64,000 nt of DNA from Sporobolomyces roseus (lineage: Eukaryota > Basidiomycota > Microbotryomycetes > Sporidiobolales > Sporidiobolaceae): contig JADILM010000001.1 of NCBI GenBank assembly GCA_016617785.1, positions 4,154,001-4,218,000 of the forward strand, given 5' to 3'. A model generated the notes under the pieces. It worked only from the letters and a program-made list of their open reading frames with translations. It made no database searches and was not told the DNA's origin. This document shows, piece by piece, positions 44,029 through 57,453 of the stretch. How positions within the stretch are numbered: the stretch's first letter is position 1; the number at the start of each line of letters is the position of its first letter. The position numbers were made by a program, and so were the translations under genes.

Positions 44029-46961
44029 ATGTCTGAAAAAGCTCAATACTCGACTGCTACCGAATTGCAAAAGTCGACCATCACTACCGACGGCGCTCCT
44101 GTCGAGCAAGTTGTTGGTACCGACGCCGAGATTCAAGACAAACTCGCTCAACGTATCGAACACGTCGAAGATGTCTACGCTGGAGCCGCCGCCGCTACGA
44201 AGCAAGAGCAAGATATGACTTTCTTTCAAGCTTTGAAAGCTTACCCCAAAGCGAGCTTCTTCTCCATCTTGTTCTCTAGTAAGCTGTAAACGCTCTCTGT
44301 CTACGGCCGATCTCTTGCTGATCTCACACCTCGTTCTTCTTACCGAAAAACAGCCGCGATCATAATGGAAGTGAGTTAGAACCTCATTTACGCTGTCGTG
44401 TATCGACCAGAGAGCTTCCAGTCCACGGCGGTATCGATATCGCGACTTGGTGCACGAACTCAGCTGACTTTTCTGCTTTTTCTGCGTTTTCTCCGATTAG
44501 GGATTCGATCTCACCCTGTAAGCAACCTTTACTTTCATAGGCGAGCGCCCCTCTCCTCGTCCACGAGCGATGCTTGTCGTCTTCTGCGAATGCCTGGAGT
44601 TTCGAGAACATTTCACTGACCCTCTGTAATTTTCGCTTTTTTCCTTCTCTCACAGTATCGGTTCCTTCTACGGTCTTCCCGCTTTCCAGAAGCGCTTCGG
44701 TCAACAGATTGGTCCCGACGAATACGTGTAAGCTCACTTCACTTCGTCTCCCGATGAAAACGCACTGACCCATCGCTTTCGCTTTCAGTATTACCGCTGC
44801 CTGGCAAACTGGAATCAGTAACGCCGTACAGATTGGACAGATCCTCGGTTTGATGGTGAGTTCAAGGCTTGTTACTACTCCAGCAATGCCGTCGTAGCTG
44901 ATCATTTTTCGGTTTTTTTTCTCTCTCGTAGATCAACGGATGGGCGTGCGATGTAAGCTAGCTCTGACACTATCTGAGATCGATACTGACCGCTCCTTGT
45001 CGTCTGACAGCGTTGGGGATATAAGAAAACAATCGCATTCTCACTAGTGACGATCTGCGCCTTCATCTTCATTACCTTCTTCGCAACCTCCCTCGGGATG
45101 CTCCTCGCAGGAGAACTACTTTGCGGTCTCCCGTGGGGTGTCTTCCAAACCTTGACGACCGCTTACGCCGCCGAAATCGCTCCCGCCGCCCTTCGACCTT
45201 TCCTCACGACGTATGTCAACCTTTGCTGGGTTCGTTTCTCTCTCTCTGTTCTACGCATGTCTGTCTCGTGCAATAGCTGACAGTCAGGTCTTTACAGGTT
45301 ATGGGACAATTCTTCGCATCGTAAACTCCCTCGGTTATACGCTCTACTGCTTCCAAGGGACTCTGAGCTGATCCTTTTCGACATTTCGCAATGCCCATAG
45401 TGCCGTACTCAAGGGTGTGGAGACTCTCGACGTCAATAACGAGTGGGCATATCGCATTCCTTTCGCTCTTCAATGGGTGAGTTTTTCGAATTTTTCGAAC
45501 GAGTTTTTCAATCGCTAATAGCGTCGCCTCACACAGATCTGGCCTCTTCCTATTCTCGCGGGCGTCTACTTCGCTCCCGAGAGTCCTTGGTACCTTGTCA
45601 GGGTCGGGCGCTTCGAAGACGCAAAGAAATCTCTGATTGAACTCGGATCCGAACGACCTGGAGCTATCCCCGCCGAAGAGCGTGTCAAGCAGATCCAACA
45701 CACGAACGAAATGGAGAAGGCCATGTCGTCTGGGGTATCGTATTTAGACTGCTTCCGAGGAACCAATTTACGTCGAACTGAGATCGCTGCCGTCGCTTGG
45801 ATGATTCAAAGTGAGTCGTCTCTCTTCTGTCACACCAAACGAGGCTCTTCTGACCCTCTCTTTCACAGCTGCCTGTGGTTCCGGTCTCATCGGTCAATCA
45901 ACTGTTTTCTATCAAGAAGCTGGTCTCTCTGCCGCCGATTCTTTCTCCTTCAACCTCGGCATGTACGCTCTCGGAGCTATCGGTGTACGTACCTGTCTCC
46001 TCTTTGATCTGAACGAGACTAGAAGAGTTGCGCCTACTTGGGCTCGAAACTTACTGATCGTTCTGCTTCGAATTTTCGCAGACTATCTCCTCTTGGTTCA
46101 CCATGCAACGCTACGGACGTCGTCAACTCTACATCTGGGGTCTTATGGCGATGCTTGTCGTCCTCCTCGGAGTTGGAGGATCTGGTTTCGGCAACGGTTC
46201 CAATGCAGCATGGGCTTCGGGATCTCTACTCGTTGTCTACTCATTCTTCTACCAGTTCACCGTCGGACCCGTCTGCTACTGCCTTGTCGCCGAAATCCCT
46301 TCGACCCGACTTCGTGCCAAGGTGAGCTTTCTCTCGAAAATGTCTATAACCGAGCTTTTCAATTCTGCTTACTGACTCCTCCCTGCTTCTCTTGCAGACT
46401 GTGGTACTCGCTAGGAATGCCTACAACCTCATCGGTATCATCAGTGAGTTACTGTCGAGCTTCAATCCTCTTTTTTGCCCTCATATTGACTCGATTTTTT
46501 CTGCAGACAACATCCTCGTCCCTCGCATGCTATCTCCTATTGAGTGGAACTGGAGCGCGAAGTCAGGCAAGTCACATTCCTCTGCGATATCTTGGAGCGA
46601 TCTGGGACCGTCTGGCCCTGTCACCGAGTCGTTGTGGCTGACATTTGACTTCTTCCTTGGGTTTACAGCCTTCTTCTTCGCCGGAGCTTGTGTTCTCTGC
46701 CTCGTATATTGCTATTTTAGGCTGCCAGAGACGAAGGGCAGGACCTACGCCGAGCTTTCGGTCTTGTTTGACGATCGAGTCAGCGCGCGCAAGTTCAAAA
46801 CGACCGCGGTAAGCAATTCTCTCCAATCTCTCTCTTGCCTCGAGCCTCCGGTTCTCGCACTGACTCTCATGTACTCCTTCTAGGTCGACCTCTACGGCAA
46901 GGGTGGCGAACCTCTCGAGAAGGGAGATTCTTTCGAGCCCGCACCCGGAGGAATTCACTAA
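44029..46961 (+). CDS. MFS sugar transporter, alpha-glucoside (maltose) permease-like
   Basis: A plasma-membrane sugar/H+ symporter of the MFS sugar-porter family. The N-terminal tail (about 75 residues) is hydrophilic (MSEKAQYSTATELQKS...) and is followed by ALKAYPKASFFSILFS and IIMEGFDLTLIGSFYGLPAF. Then: GQQIGPDEYVITAAWQTGIS, CDRWGYKKTIAFSLVTICAF (the D-R-x-G-x-K/R motif), LLCGLPWGVFQTLTTAYAAE, WPLPILAGVYFAPESPWYLV (PESPWYL signature), VARMYGRR-type MQRYGRRQLYIWGLMAMLV, PVCYCLVAEIPSTRLRAKTV and FRLPETKGRTYAELSVLF. The WYLV/EGFD features fit fungal maltose permeases. It is interrupted by about fourteen short introns, more per length than its neighbours. The stop is at 46959-46961. Its partner is the divergent alpha-glucosidase. 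Confidence 0.88.
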
Positions 46962-47835
46962 GAATCTCGCATTTTCGTCTTCTTACGCTCTTCCCCCTCA
47001 TCTCCACTCTACATCCATTCGTTATCTACATTGTTATTATATCATATACTTCGGTCGGGCTTGTATGGAATTGGAAAAACTGTCTCTACTCTCACTTTTT
47101 CGATTTCTCCGGTGCAACGAGATTGGCCTATCCGAGAGGTCCGGTTCGAAGGCGCAGATCGTCTCTAGTGAGAATGCGATTTTTTTTTATATCCGAACCT
47201 GTCGCATGCCCATCCGTTGATCTAACATTGAGAACGAGATCAAACGGAGTCCGTAAGCGACAAATTAAGCTGTACTCACCCTCAACCCGAGGATCTGATT
47301 ACTCTGCGCGGCGTCGTTGATACCGGTCCGCCAAGACGCATCGTTCTCATAGGGAAATTGCGATGGATCAGAGTTTTCAGCGAAAAGGAGTCGAACCGAA
47401 CTCACCCCGATCCGTCAGGATCAATCTGCGGACCGAAACGCTTCGAGTCGCCATCCCATCACTGAATGCCAAGTAGCGTTATCACTCTATCACTGCGGCT
47501 GAGCAGCTCGCGACGAGATTCCATAATTGCGAAATTAACGAGCTTAGCTTTGTGCGAATCGATGTTTCAACAGCTCGTTCACATCGTTTCCTCTCGATTC
47601 GAATACCGTGAGCGTCGAGCGTGGAAAGTCAACATTATCCTGATATGCAAAAGAGTTCTCGGTAAGATGTGGTATATCGTGGAAAAAGGTGAGATCTCGA
47701 AAAGAGAAGTAATCGGTAGTTGATTCGAACAGGCGAGAAAGTAGAGATCGGAGGGTAGGATAGAAGGAAATGTACAGGTATCGAGGGAAAGGAGAGAGTG
47801 CGTGTAGGTATCTGAGGGAGAGTTGGGCGAGGTTT
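46962..47835. other. Convergent intergenic region, nothing supported
   Basis: This 874-base stretch separates the permease stop and the ribose-5-phosphate isomerase stop. It includes a T9 run at 47182-47190 and GA-rich sequence at 47700-47820. The short frames present have no recognisable features. Confidence 0.5.
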
Positions 47836-49475
47836 CTATACTCGTTCTCCTTTCTGAGCGTGAGCTAACGATCTGTTCGCCTTTTCGCTATCGACCGTAC
47901 TGCATCGACCTGATGATACGACAAGAGAATGATCAGCTTCGCTGGCGTGAGAACCAAACAGATCTCGAGCGAAGTTTTGACTTACCATCTTGCCATCTGA
48001 CCTGAACTTGACCATTCGGGTAACCAAAGTACGCAGCTTCCGCCATACCTGCAAAAATACCGACCTCTAATACACCCGTAAGCCTGTTCGAGACACTCAG
48101 AATCAGTTGACTGCTGAATCAGACGACGAAAAGGTAGAGACGCACATCTTGATTCGATGGAGTAGTTCAGAAGGATCGCGCATGTAAGATTCTGAGAATA
48201 CAGCATCGATGACGAAGTTTCTGCAAAGGGGGGGAAACGGGCTCGATCAATACGAGATCGCCACGAGAGGGAAGTGAAAGAGAGATTTACCCGTTATCCG
48301 TCACGACTGGTCCAGCCTTCATTTTACCCATTCTCAGTGTCGGTTTCTCACATCCCATCTTTTGCAAGTCTGAAGAATCAAATCAAGAATGTCAGAATCA
48401 GCACAAAGACGAAGGAAGTGAACGAAGACTCACTTTGGAAGACCTTTGCCCAAGCGAAAGGAGCGACTTCTACAGGTACACCTTGTTTCCAGTTTGTTCC
48501 GAGCACTTTCGAATCTTTGCGAGAGTCGGCAACGATAATGAAGTGAGTCGCTGCTTCTGCTAAAACCTTTTCTCGTAATTGACAAGCTCCTCCACCCCTA
48601 TCAAACAGGAAACGAAACGTCAGTTGGAGTATGACGAAAAGAAGGCAATCCCAGCTAACTTGATCGCATTCAATTCATCCTGTGAACAAAAAACGAAAGA
48701 CTGAATCAGCTCGACTTCCTGATTTTTCAGTCTCAGAGATAGCTCACATCGACCTCATCAGCACCATCAATCGTTACGTCCAGACTCGGGAACTGATCCA
48801 CGTCTCCCAGGTTGAGCCCAGCTTTAACGATGAGCTCTTTTGATTGAAATCCAGTCGGGATGAACCATCGATCGAAATTGAAACCGTTGTGAGGGGGTTG
48901 ACAGAGTCGTTCGACGACATAAGGAACAGTTGAACCGGATCTATCACAACGAGCGGAACAGAGAACTGCTCAGTATATCGACTCTGCTTCACAACGGCCG
49001 AGTTTTCCAAACAAGTTCCTCGAATAGCAGAACTCACCCAATTCCGATAACTTTGTGATGATCCTTGACATGTTCATCGACGGCAGCGTAAGCGGCTAAT
49101 CGTTTCGCCTTCTCTTCGGGAGTGAGCTCTCCATGAGGAACTACCCTTAATCCAGTTGGAATGACTCCGGGACCAATGCGAGAAGCCTGTAAACTCGGAA
49201 TGATAGTCAGGATCTAGCGAAATAGGACGAGCCTGACGAAGAGGAGCGAGGATAGCGAGAGCAGTGCGAAGGACAGGAGGGAAAATGGGAAAGAGAACGA
49301 AAGAGTGAGAGGTAAAGACGTTCAAGAGAGGGAGACTCACTGAAGCATGAGTGATACTAGATAGAGGGTCAGGTCTAGCGTTACTTGATTGAGACGGTCT
49401 TCGGCTGTTTGCTTGTGATTGAGGTTGTGAATTCGATTCTTTCACCGATGACATCTTGAGCGCTGAAGCTGACAT
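47836..49475 (-). CDS. RKI1: Ribose-5-phosphate isomerase (RpiA type)
   Basis: Interconverts ribose-5-phosphate and ribulose-5-phosphate in the non-oxidative pentose phosphate pathway in the cytosol. Starting at 49475 ([16 protein letters not shown]), the first about 45 residues are disordered; then [13 protein letters not shown] and [20 protein letters not shown], the phosphate-binding [37 protein letters not shown], the catalytic loop [12 protein letters not shown], and [17 protein letters not shown] (with the active-site Lys and Glu region), then [15 protein letters not shown] and [15 protein letters not shown]. It ends [18 protein letters not shown] and a short basic tail. At least six introns. 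The motif set is nearly complete and diagnostic. An upstream in-frame ATG at 49574 is possible but adds a Phe/Arg-rich leader without support. Confidence 0.92.
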
Positions 49476-50065
49476 ATTGAAACTCCTGTTGAGGTGCTGT
49501 GAGAGGAAGCAGCAAGGCTTTACTCGGCGTAGGGATTGAATGTCGGGAATTGGGTGATTGAAAAAAAGTTGCAAAGTGAGGAGAAGGGAGTCGAGAAACC
49601 AGACGCCCGCAGCGCTCTACTCGGACTCTTTCAGCAGTTTCGGCTACTAGCCTTCAAAATTAATGACTCGATTGTCGAGGTCAGTATACGGAATAACACG
49701 GATTTACGGATTTAAGCCCATTTATCTTTTTGATCTTCGATTTTCACGAGGCTGTACTGCCATTGTGTACGATATCGACTAAGTCGGTGATGGAGTACGC
49801 TACAATCAAGTATCGAGTTTTGCGAAAAATGAGTTGATCGAAGCAAGGAGCGAAAGACGAAATCACTTCAACCACAACTATCTACTCACTAAACCCACCA
49901 GTAGAGCAGTACTAGCGCTACACGACACCTACGAGGGTGAACGAACGACAGCGCTCCCAATTGGATTCAACCCTTCTCCACCTCTAGCCGTCCTGCCTCT
50001 CTCTCTCTCTGACAACAACTTCCGATTCAACACACTCGAATCAAGGAGGGAAGGGGTCACAAACC
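49476..50065. promoter_or_regulatory. Divergent promoter of RKI1 and CYR1
   Basis: These 590 bases separate the divergent starts. The middle (49660-49800) is AT-richer, with A/T patches such as ttatctttttgatctt. A short TC run (ctctctctctct) lies at 50000-50012, before the CYR1 start. No gene is present. Confidence 0.5.
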
Positions 50066-53000
50066 ATGTCGGAGTTAGATGAAGGTCTCGCCGTACCTCG
50101 TTCAAGTAAACAGGCAAAGATGTTGGGAGTTGATCAGACTCCAATCTCTCCGATCAATTCCAACACCACAACTACAACAACTTCCACTAGCGGACGACAG
50201 AGTCAAGACAGGTCAGATACTATGAGTACGAATTCAGCACAGAAGAGGAGAGAACCTATCGAAGTCATCCCTCCTTGGGGCTGGCCAGGTTCAAATAGTT
50301 CAACTTCAAACTCGAATGAGGTGAGTTTTCCCTTGCTTCTCATGCTCGCTTGCTCTCAAGGTGATGGGAAATGCTGATGAAAGCTTTCGTGCAAGTCAAC
50401 GCGTCCACAGTACAAGAGAAAAGCTTCGGCACCACCTTCGATTCTGAACAACAATCAACCACTTCGCGGCGCGAGAAGCGCTAGTGTTTTGCGAGGTCCG
50501 ATAGAAGACAAGTTTGCGAACGGGAGCGTCAAAGAGAAGAAGAAAGGATTGTTTGGAGGGTTGTTGAAACGGAGAGGGAGTAAAGGAGACGTTCGTGAAG
50601 GTGAATTCACTCTTTTCATCGTCGAACGTTTTTGTCTTTAGAGTACACTTAAGCTGATCCAACACTCTCTATAATAGCTTACGAAGCCGATACACGGAAT
50701 CCTACAGAGTTCGGAAGCGTTCCTCCACCATCAGGCTATCACGATTTACCTCTTCCCGCGAAACTTCAAGCTCGAGGAGATGCTGCCGATTCTCTGCCTC
50801 CTCGAACCAATACAGTGCTCGGGAGTACGGGCAAGACGGTCAAAGTGAAGAAGTCGAAACGACCCACGACTCCAGTTCGATCTCACGGGAACGGTAGCAA
50901 GATCAATCCGAATACGAGCGTTTTCACTGCCGATCCCGAAATCTCGCTAGATACGAATCTCGACTCGATGGAGGGTATCATCGCTAGTGCACCAGCCGTC
51001 GAACGTACTCGATCGAATTCGAATCCAGATCAAGCGATCTTCGACGGTGCTCGACGGCCTAGCGTTCCACCTTCAGTACTCGCTCGTTCAGGCTCGATGG
51101 CGTTCCGCAGACCTTCAGTCGACCCTTTCGGTCATTACGATGGGTTCGGACACCCACATCAAAATCGAACTGGATCTGTAGCGACCGTTGGATCTCCCTT
51201 CTCCTCCCTTTCCCGACCACCAGGTTCTGCTGGAACTGGTTCTTCTTCTCCCGTTAGACCTGGTCTCGGTTCTCGACAGTCCTCCGCAACCAACTTCCCC
51301 CTCAATGGCAATGATCGAAGATCTTCGAGTATCACCCCTCAACCGCAACTTCAATCCACGTTTCCCTCGCTTCAAGCTCGACAAGGTTCAGTCTTTCCGA
51401 TATCGAATGGACCTGGAGGAGGACCTGGGATTGGACCTGGAGCGTGGACGGCACCGGATAGTTGGGCAGTGAAAGCGGAAAGTGGAGCGAGTTTGGATCA
51501 TGATTCTTCAGACGACGATGATGACGATGACGACGAAGAGGGATTGGGTGACGATGGGATGGACGAGACGGAAAGTGATCAGGGACTGAGTCCAGCTCTA
51601 GGGAAAGGTAGTGGAGGGTCGATATCTGGAATTAACGGAGGAGGCGGAACGTTGGAAAAACTCGAAACGAGATTAGGATCAATAGCTCAGGGAAGCGGGG
51701 CAGAGAAGATCTTTGGTCATGGATTCGAAGCGGATGGGACAGGTGCAGCAGGATTAGGGTTGAGACCGGGAACAGCGAGACCGGGAACGAGAGGTGGAAG
51801 ACCAGTCACTGCTGATGGAGAAGGGGGAGGAGTGGGTGGTGGAGGAGGCAGACGGCAACAGGCGCAGAAGAATGTAAGCCTTTACATTGTCCCTCTTCGA
51901 TTCCCGCCGAGCCGCTCACTCATGCTTGACTATTTTTCTATAGTTCATGATTCGGATATTCCGACTCGACGGAACTTTCTCAACGCTTCCTGTCACTCTC
52001 TCTGCGACTGCAAGTGATTTGACGGGTATTCTCGCTCGCAAGTTTCAGGTCAGCTCGTCGACAAGTTACGCCTTGTTTCTTCGAGAGAAAGGACTCGGTA
52101 AGTCACAGCCGACTCTCCAGCATCTGAAGTTCTCCAAACTAATCACTCTTGCATACGAACAGAGCGGAAAGTCGGGCCGAACGAGAAGCCAGTTCTACTG
52201 CAGAAACGGAAATTCGAACAAGCTGGTTACACTGAGTTGGACAAGTTGGAAGAACTAGGTCGAGAGGACAACTCATATCTGTCGAAGCTCGTCTACAAAG
52301 CTACCTTTAGCTCGATGACGACCGGGGTGAGCATTTCTCGCTTTTGCCGATGTTCTGTTCGATCGCTGATTATTGGGAATTCGTGTGGGTGCTCAGGAGG
52401 AAGATCTCGCTGGCGACAACCTCGAATTTGTCGATCTCTCCGGAAGGAATGTCGAAACCGTCCCCATCTTCCTCTACAAGCACGCTCACGAGATTCGGTC
52501 ACTCAACCTCTCGAAGAATCGACCTTTCGATCTACCCACCGATTTCGTTCAACTCTGTACCTCCCTTCGCGAACTCGTCCTCTCTCACATGGGCATCAAA
52601 CGATTACCGCAAGCAATTCGAGAATGCGAGAACCTAACTCGACTCGACATCAGCAGTAACAACATCGTCGATCTCGAACACATCGGTCTCGACGAGTTGA
52701 GCGACCTCTCCAGTCTCAAATGTCACAACAATCGCCTCTCGACAGTTCCCGAGTACTTCCAGAACTTTCGACATCTCAAGTATCTCAACCTCTCGAACAA
52801 TCGATTCGATCTCATTCCCACGACCGTCTGCGAGATCAAACCGCTTCTCGAACTCGATATCTCGTTCAACACGGCGACTAGTGTTCCACCGGAGATCGCA
52901 AAGCTCAAGAACCTCGAACGATTGATCCTCCTCGCCAACTTGATCACGACTCTTCCCCTCTCACTATCGGAACTCTCCTCGCTGAAAGAGTTGGACTGTC

Positions 53001-56000
53001 GACGGAACGCTATCACCGATCTCGCTCCTATCGCCGGTATCGCCTCACTCGAAGTCCTACGATGCGAACACAATCAGGCTTCGATCCTCGATGCGACTTG
53101 GAACAACATGCGAGTCTTGACGGCGAAACACAATTCGCTCACTCGATTCAGTCTCGCCGGTACTGGGACGACCCTGACGACTCTCAACCTCTCCTACGGC
53201 AAGCTCTCGACCCTCTCGGCCGATCTCTTCGCGAACCTTGGATCGCTCGAAACCCTCATCCTCGACAGCAATACCCTCCGAGTCCTCCCAGAAACCCTCG
53301 GCTCTCTCACCAATCTCGTCAACTTCTCGATCAAGAACAACCTCCTCACTCATCTTCCCGAGAGCGTTGGGCAACTACAGCGACTAGCGACACTCCAGGT
53401 CTCTGGCAACAATCTTCACGATCTCCCTCCCCAAATCTGGCTCTGCGCTCAACTCGTCTCCCTCAACGCCTCATCGAACTTAGTCAAAGACTTCCCGGAT
53501 CCTCCTCTCGCTACAGCAGCATCTTCAGCTCCTCTCGCTTCACCTCAAGATCTCGATACCGAAATCAATGAAGTTCTCGACGTGCGGAAACTGTCGGCGA
53601 CGAAACCTCCTGCGACTCCCGTCGGTCGAATGGCTCCTCCTATGGCTCTCACTCTTCAACACCTCTTCCTCGGAGACAATCAATTCGGAGACGACGTTTT
53701 CGCCCCGATTTCAATCATGACGGAACTTCGAGTACTCAATCTCTCGTTCAACGATATCTACGAGATCCCCACTGGTAGTCTCTTCAAGTGTCAACAACTC
53801 GAGGAGCTGTATCTGTCGGGAAACAAGATTACGAGTTTACCTCCAGACGATCTCGAGCGACTCGTCAACCTTCGACTCATCTACCTCAACGGGAACAAGC
53901 TTCAAACTCTTCCCGCAGAACTCGGAAAGATCAAGAAGCTATTCGCTTTGGATGTCGGATCGAACGTTCTCAAGTACAATATTGCGAATTGGCCTTACGA
54001 TTGGAATTGGTGAGTCCCAACTTTTTCTTCTCGGGTGTTGACTCCACTAACGCCAGAGTACCATCATAGGAACTGGAACGTCGAACTTCGATACCTCAAC
54101 TTGTCTGGCAACAAGCGTCTCGAAATCAAGCCAGGTCATCAAAACGAAGCGAACTTACCTCGAGGATCTGGCAAGAAGCGCAACCTCGCCGACTTCACTG
54201 CTCTCTCGAAACTGCACATCCTCGGTCTCATGGACATCACTCTCATGATTCCATCGGTACCAGACGAAAGTGAGGATCGACGAGTACGAACTTCGCAATC
54301 AGAAATCAACGACATGGGTTACGGAATCGCCGACACTCTCGGACAACGCTTCGACACTCTCTCGCTAGTCGATATTGTTGTCCCGAGGTTCCGATCGAAG
54401 GAGGACGAAGCGATCTTTGGATTGTTCGACGCCGTCAACAAAGGTCAGAACACTGGAGCGAAACTCGTCAAGTACTTGCAAGATTCGTTCAGCGCCGTGT
54501 TCACCCTCGAACTCTCTCGTCTCAAGAGCGGAGAAGTCACGAGTGATGCCCTTCGACGAGCGTTCCTCAACATCAATCGAGATTACGGAAACCTCCTCCT
54601 TCCCGATGTCGAAACTCGCCGTAAAGGATCCGAAATCAGTCTCACGGATCGATCTTCAGCCTCGGTTCGAACTGGAGCAGCTGGAATCATCGTCTACATT
54701 CGCAAGAAGAGGATGTACATCGCGAACGCTGGAAACGCTCTCGCAGTCATCGCAGGACGGGGAGGAACCGCTCGTCTCGTTGCGAAACGTCACGAACCTT
54801 TCGACCCCGGTGAGATCGCTCGCATTCGACAAGCCGAAGGATGGGTCTCGCATCGAGGATACGTCAACGATGAGGTCGACATCTCCCGTTCTTTCGGTTT
54901 CTACAACGTCTTCCCAGCTATCAACGCCGCCCCGAACGTCGACGAGATCGAGCTCACCGAGACGGACGAATTCGTCATCATCGCGAATCGAGGTCTCTGG
55001 GAGCACATCTCGTATCAAGCCGCTGTCGATGTCGCTCGAACGGAACGAAGCGATCCCATGGCTGCCGCAGCGAAACTTCGAGATCTCGCCATCTCGTACG
55101 GATCGTTGCAAAACATCATGGTCATGGTCCTCGCAGTCGGAGATCTCTTCAAGGACAAGAAGAAGGCTGGTTACTATTCGAAACACCGAGGAGCGACGGG
55201 ACCTGGAGGAGACGAAAGTTTCTACGGAGCTCACAAAGCTGGAGTTGCAAGACGTGGGGAACGAGTAGAAGGTGCTGGAGAACGGTACCTCAACTTGCTC
55301 GATCGAGAAGTCGCTCCTCCCGTTGGAATGGTCGCTCTCGTCTTTACCGATATCCGAAATTCGACAGCACTCTGGGAATCGAATCCAGGAATGCAAACCG
55401 CTATTCGAATGCACAATCAACTCCTTCGTCGTCAACTGCGAGCTATCGGAGGATACGAGGTCAAGACTGAAGGAGATGCTTTCATGGTTTCTTTCCCTAC
55501 TGTCACTTCCGCACTCCTCTGGTGTTTGACGACTCAGCTCGAACTCTTACGAGAAGACTGGCCTCAAGAGATCCTTGATTCGGATGAAGGACGGGAGATC
55601 CTAGATACGAGAGGAGAGATCCTTTATCGGGGTCTTTCGGTTCGAATGGGTATTCATTGGGGAGCTCCCGTTTGCGAAGCCGATCCAATCACTCGTCGAA
55701 TGGATTACTTCGGTCCTATGTAAGTCTCATCCACTATCCACTCGCTTCGACAAAGGATGCTGATCGTTCGTTCGTTTCTCTCAGCGTCAATCGAGCTGCT
55801 CGTATCTCTGCCGTCGCTGATGGAGGTCACATTTCTGCTTCTCAAGATGTGATCGATATCATCCAAGACGTCGTGATGGAGCATAAGCCTGGACCTTCCT
55901 CCCTCGATTCTGACAATGGTGAAGAGGTATGTTTAATCTTTCTCCATCGAGAGTGTTCACTCGACTGATTCGTTTCCATTTCCCATTTTCCAGGACGAAG

Positions 56001-57012
56001 ATGAGGAGTACCTAGATCCTCGTGATAAGCAAGACATCGCTGCACTTCGTCGTCTCGGTTTCGGAATCAGCGAATTGGGAGAACGCAAACTCAAAGGTAT
56101 GATTTCTCTCTTCGAACCGTATCTCGACTGATCACTGATTCAAGCTGTCGATCGCGCAGGTCTCGAATCTGCCGAACTCATCTCTCTCATCTGGCCGAAG
56201 GCTCTCAAGGAGCGAGTCGAGAAACCTGGCGAAACTTCCGAGAAGAAGACTGAAGTTATCGAAGATGATACTCCTCAACTTCTCGATGTTCAAACAATCA
56301 AGAGCCTCGGCAAGGTCGTTCAACGAGTTAGTCTCATTGCTCCCTTTTGCATCAGTGAAGACGCTAACCAAAGCTTGCGATATCTAGCTCGAGGCTGTTG
56401 GATCACTGCTCGTTCACGGTCTCGATTCGGAGGACTCGACTCATCCTGGTGCTCTTCCTTCTGTCGCTTCTCAGACACGCCCCGACAGTCGACCGAGTAC
56501 TCCGAACGCTCCCGGTGCTGCTGTCGCCGTCAAGCGTAGAACACTCATTCATCCGACGACTCTCGCGTTCCCGATTCGAGCTGATGCTACGGACGATGAG
56601 CTTGCTGCTCTCCTCGAGGTATGTTTAGCTACTTCTCTTAATCCTGTGCTAAGACTGATTCTTAACCCCTTGTCGATAGTCCTACATCGTTCGAACCGAA
56701 AACTGTCTGTCGACTCTAGCCCTTCATCAACTTGGACCATTCACCGAGGTCCTCTCAGCTCTCGGTCAAGCACTTCGACTAGATGCGCGAAGTGTCTTAC
56801 TCGCCTTGACAAGGTTCGCAGGAGTCATGCAAACGCAAGCCGGATCGATTCCTCCAGCACCGACTTCTGCTTCGAACCCACTCCTCTCGTCCGTCTCTCG
56901 CGATGGCAACTCAAGCAGTCGCAACTCATACCTCAACGCCTCTACTACTACCTCGAATGGTCGACCACCAACATCTGAAAATGGACGAGCACTTTCACCT
57001 CTTCGTCGATGA
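50066..57012 (+). CDS. CYR1: Fungal adenylate cyclase (RA-LRR-PP2C-cyclase)
   Basis: Makes cAMP for PKA signalling; activated by Ras and Cap in fungi. Twelve exons give about 2,070 aa. Residues 1-545 are Ser/Pro/Gly-rich with an acidic patch (DSSDDDDDDDDEEGLGDDGM). A Ras-association domain lies at about 548-650 (FMIRIFRLDGTFSTLPVTLS). About 20 leucine-rich repeats span about 650-1220 (LRELVLSHMGIKRLPQAI, LKYLNLSNNRFDLIPTTV, LETLILDSNTLRVLPETL). A PP2C-like domain lies at about 1270-1555 and the class III cyclase domain at about 1605-1790: VALVFTDIRNSTALWE and KTEGDAFMVSFP hold the two metal-binding Asp, with MGIHWGAPVCEADPITRR later. In the PP2C domain the usual Asp-Gly before L-W is Asn-Arg-Gly (ANRGLWEHIS), so phosphatase activity is doubtful, as in other Cyr1 proteins. 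The C-terminus is helical with a Ser-rich tail. Confidence 0.95.
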
Positions 57013-57453
57013 ATCTAGAAAATTCCCTCTCCTCCTTCTCGCATCATATCGGAATCCGACTCTCTCTCTCTTTCTTCAGTATACCTGTACCGATTTCTTC
57101 CTCTTCTATTTCTCTCTATCTCTATTACAACCTGTCGTTCTTCATTCCGTTTCCCCCAAGTTGTTTAGTTCTTCAGTTCAGTTGGTGTACAGCTCTTTCT
57201 ATATCCCTTCAGTCTTCCCCTCCCCCATTTGTTCGTATAACTCTAGATCTAATCTACACTCAGTAGTCATCTGATCGTGTCCCCGCTCGCATAAGTATTC
57301 TTGCGAAAGGAGGAGAGACTCGAACGCGGCACTGCGTCGAAAGATTCCTCGCGAAGAGACTTTGAGAAATTTCTCCAATTCGCCCAAAACCCGAGAGCCG
57401 ATCTCCTTCCTCCTTTCTTCTTCACCACCCTCTCGGATCAGCTCTTTTCGACA
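57013..57453. other. Intergenic region upstream of the reductase gene
   Basis: About 440 bases, pyrimidine-rich from 57030 to 57260 (CYR1 3' flank) and GA/AAG-mixed before the reductase start. No gene is seen. Confidence 0.5.
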
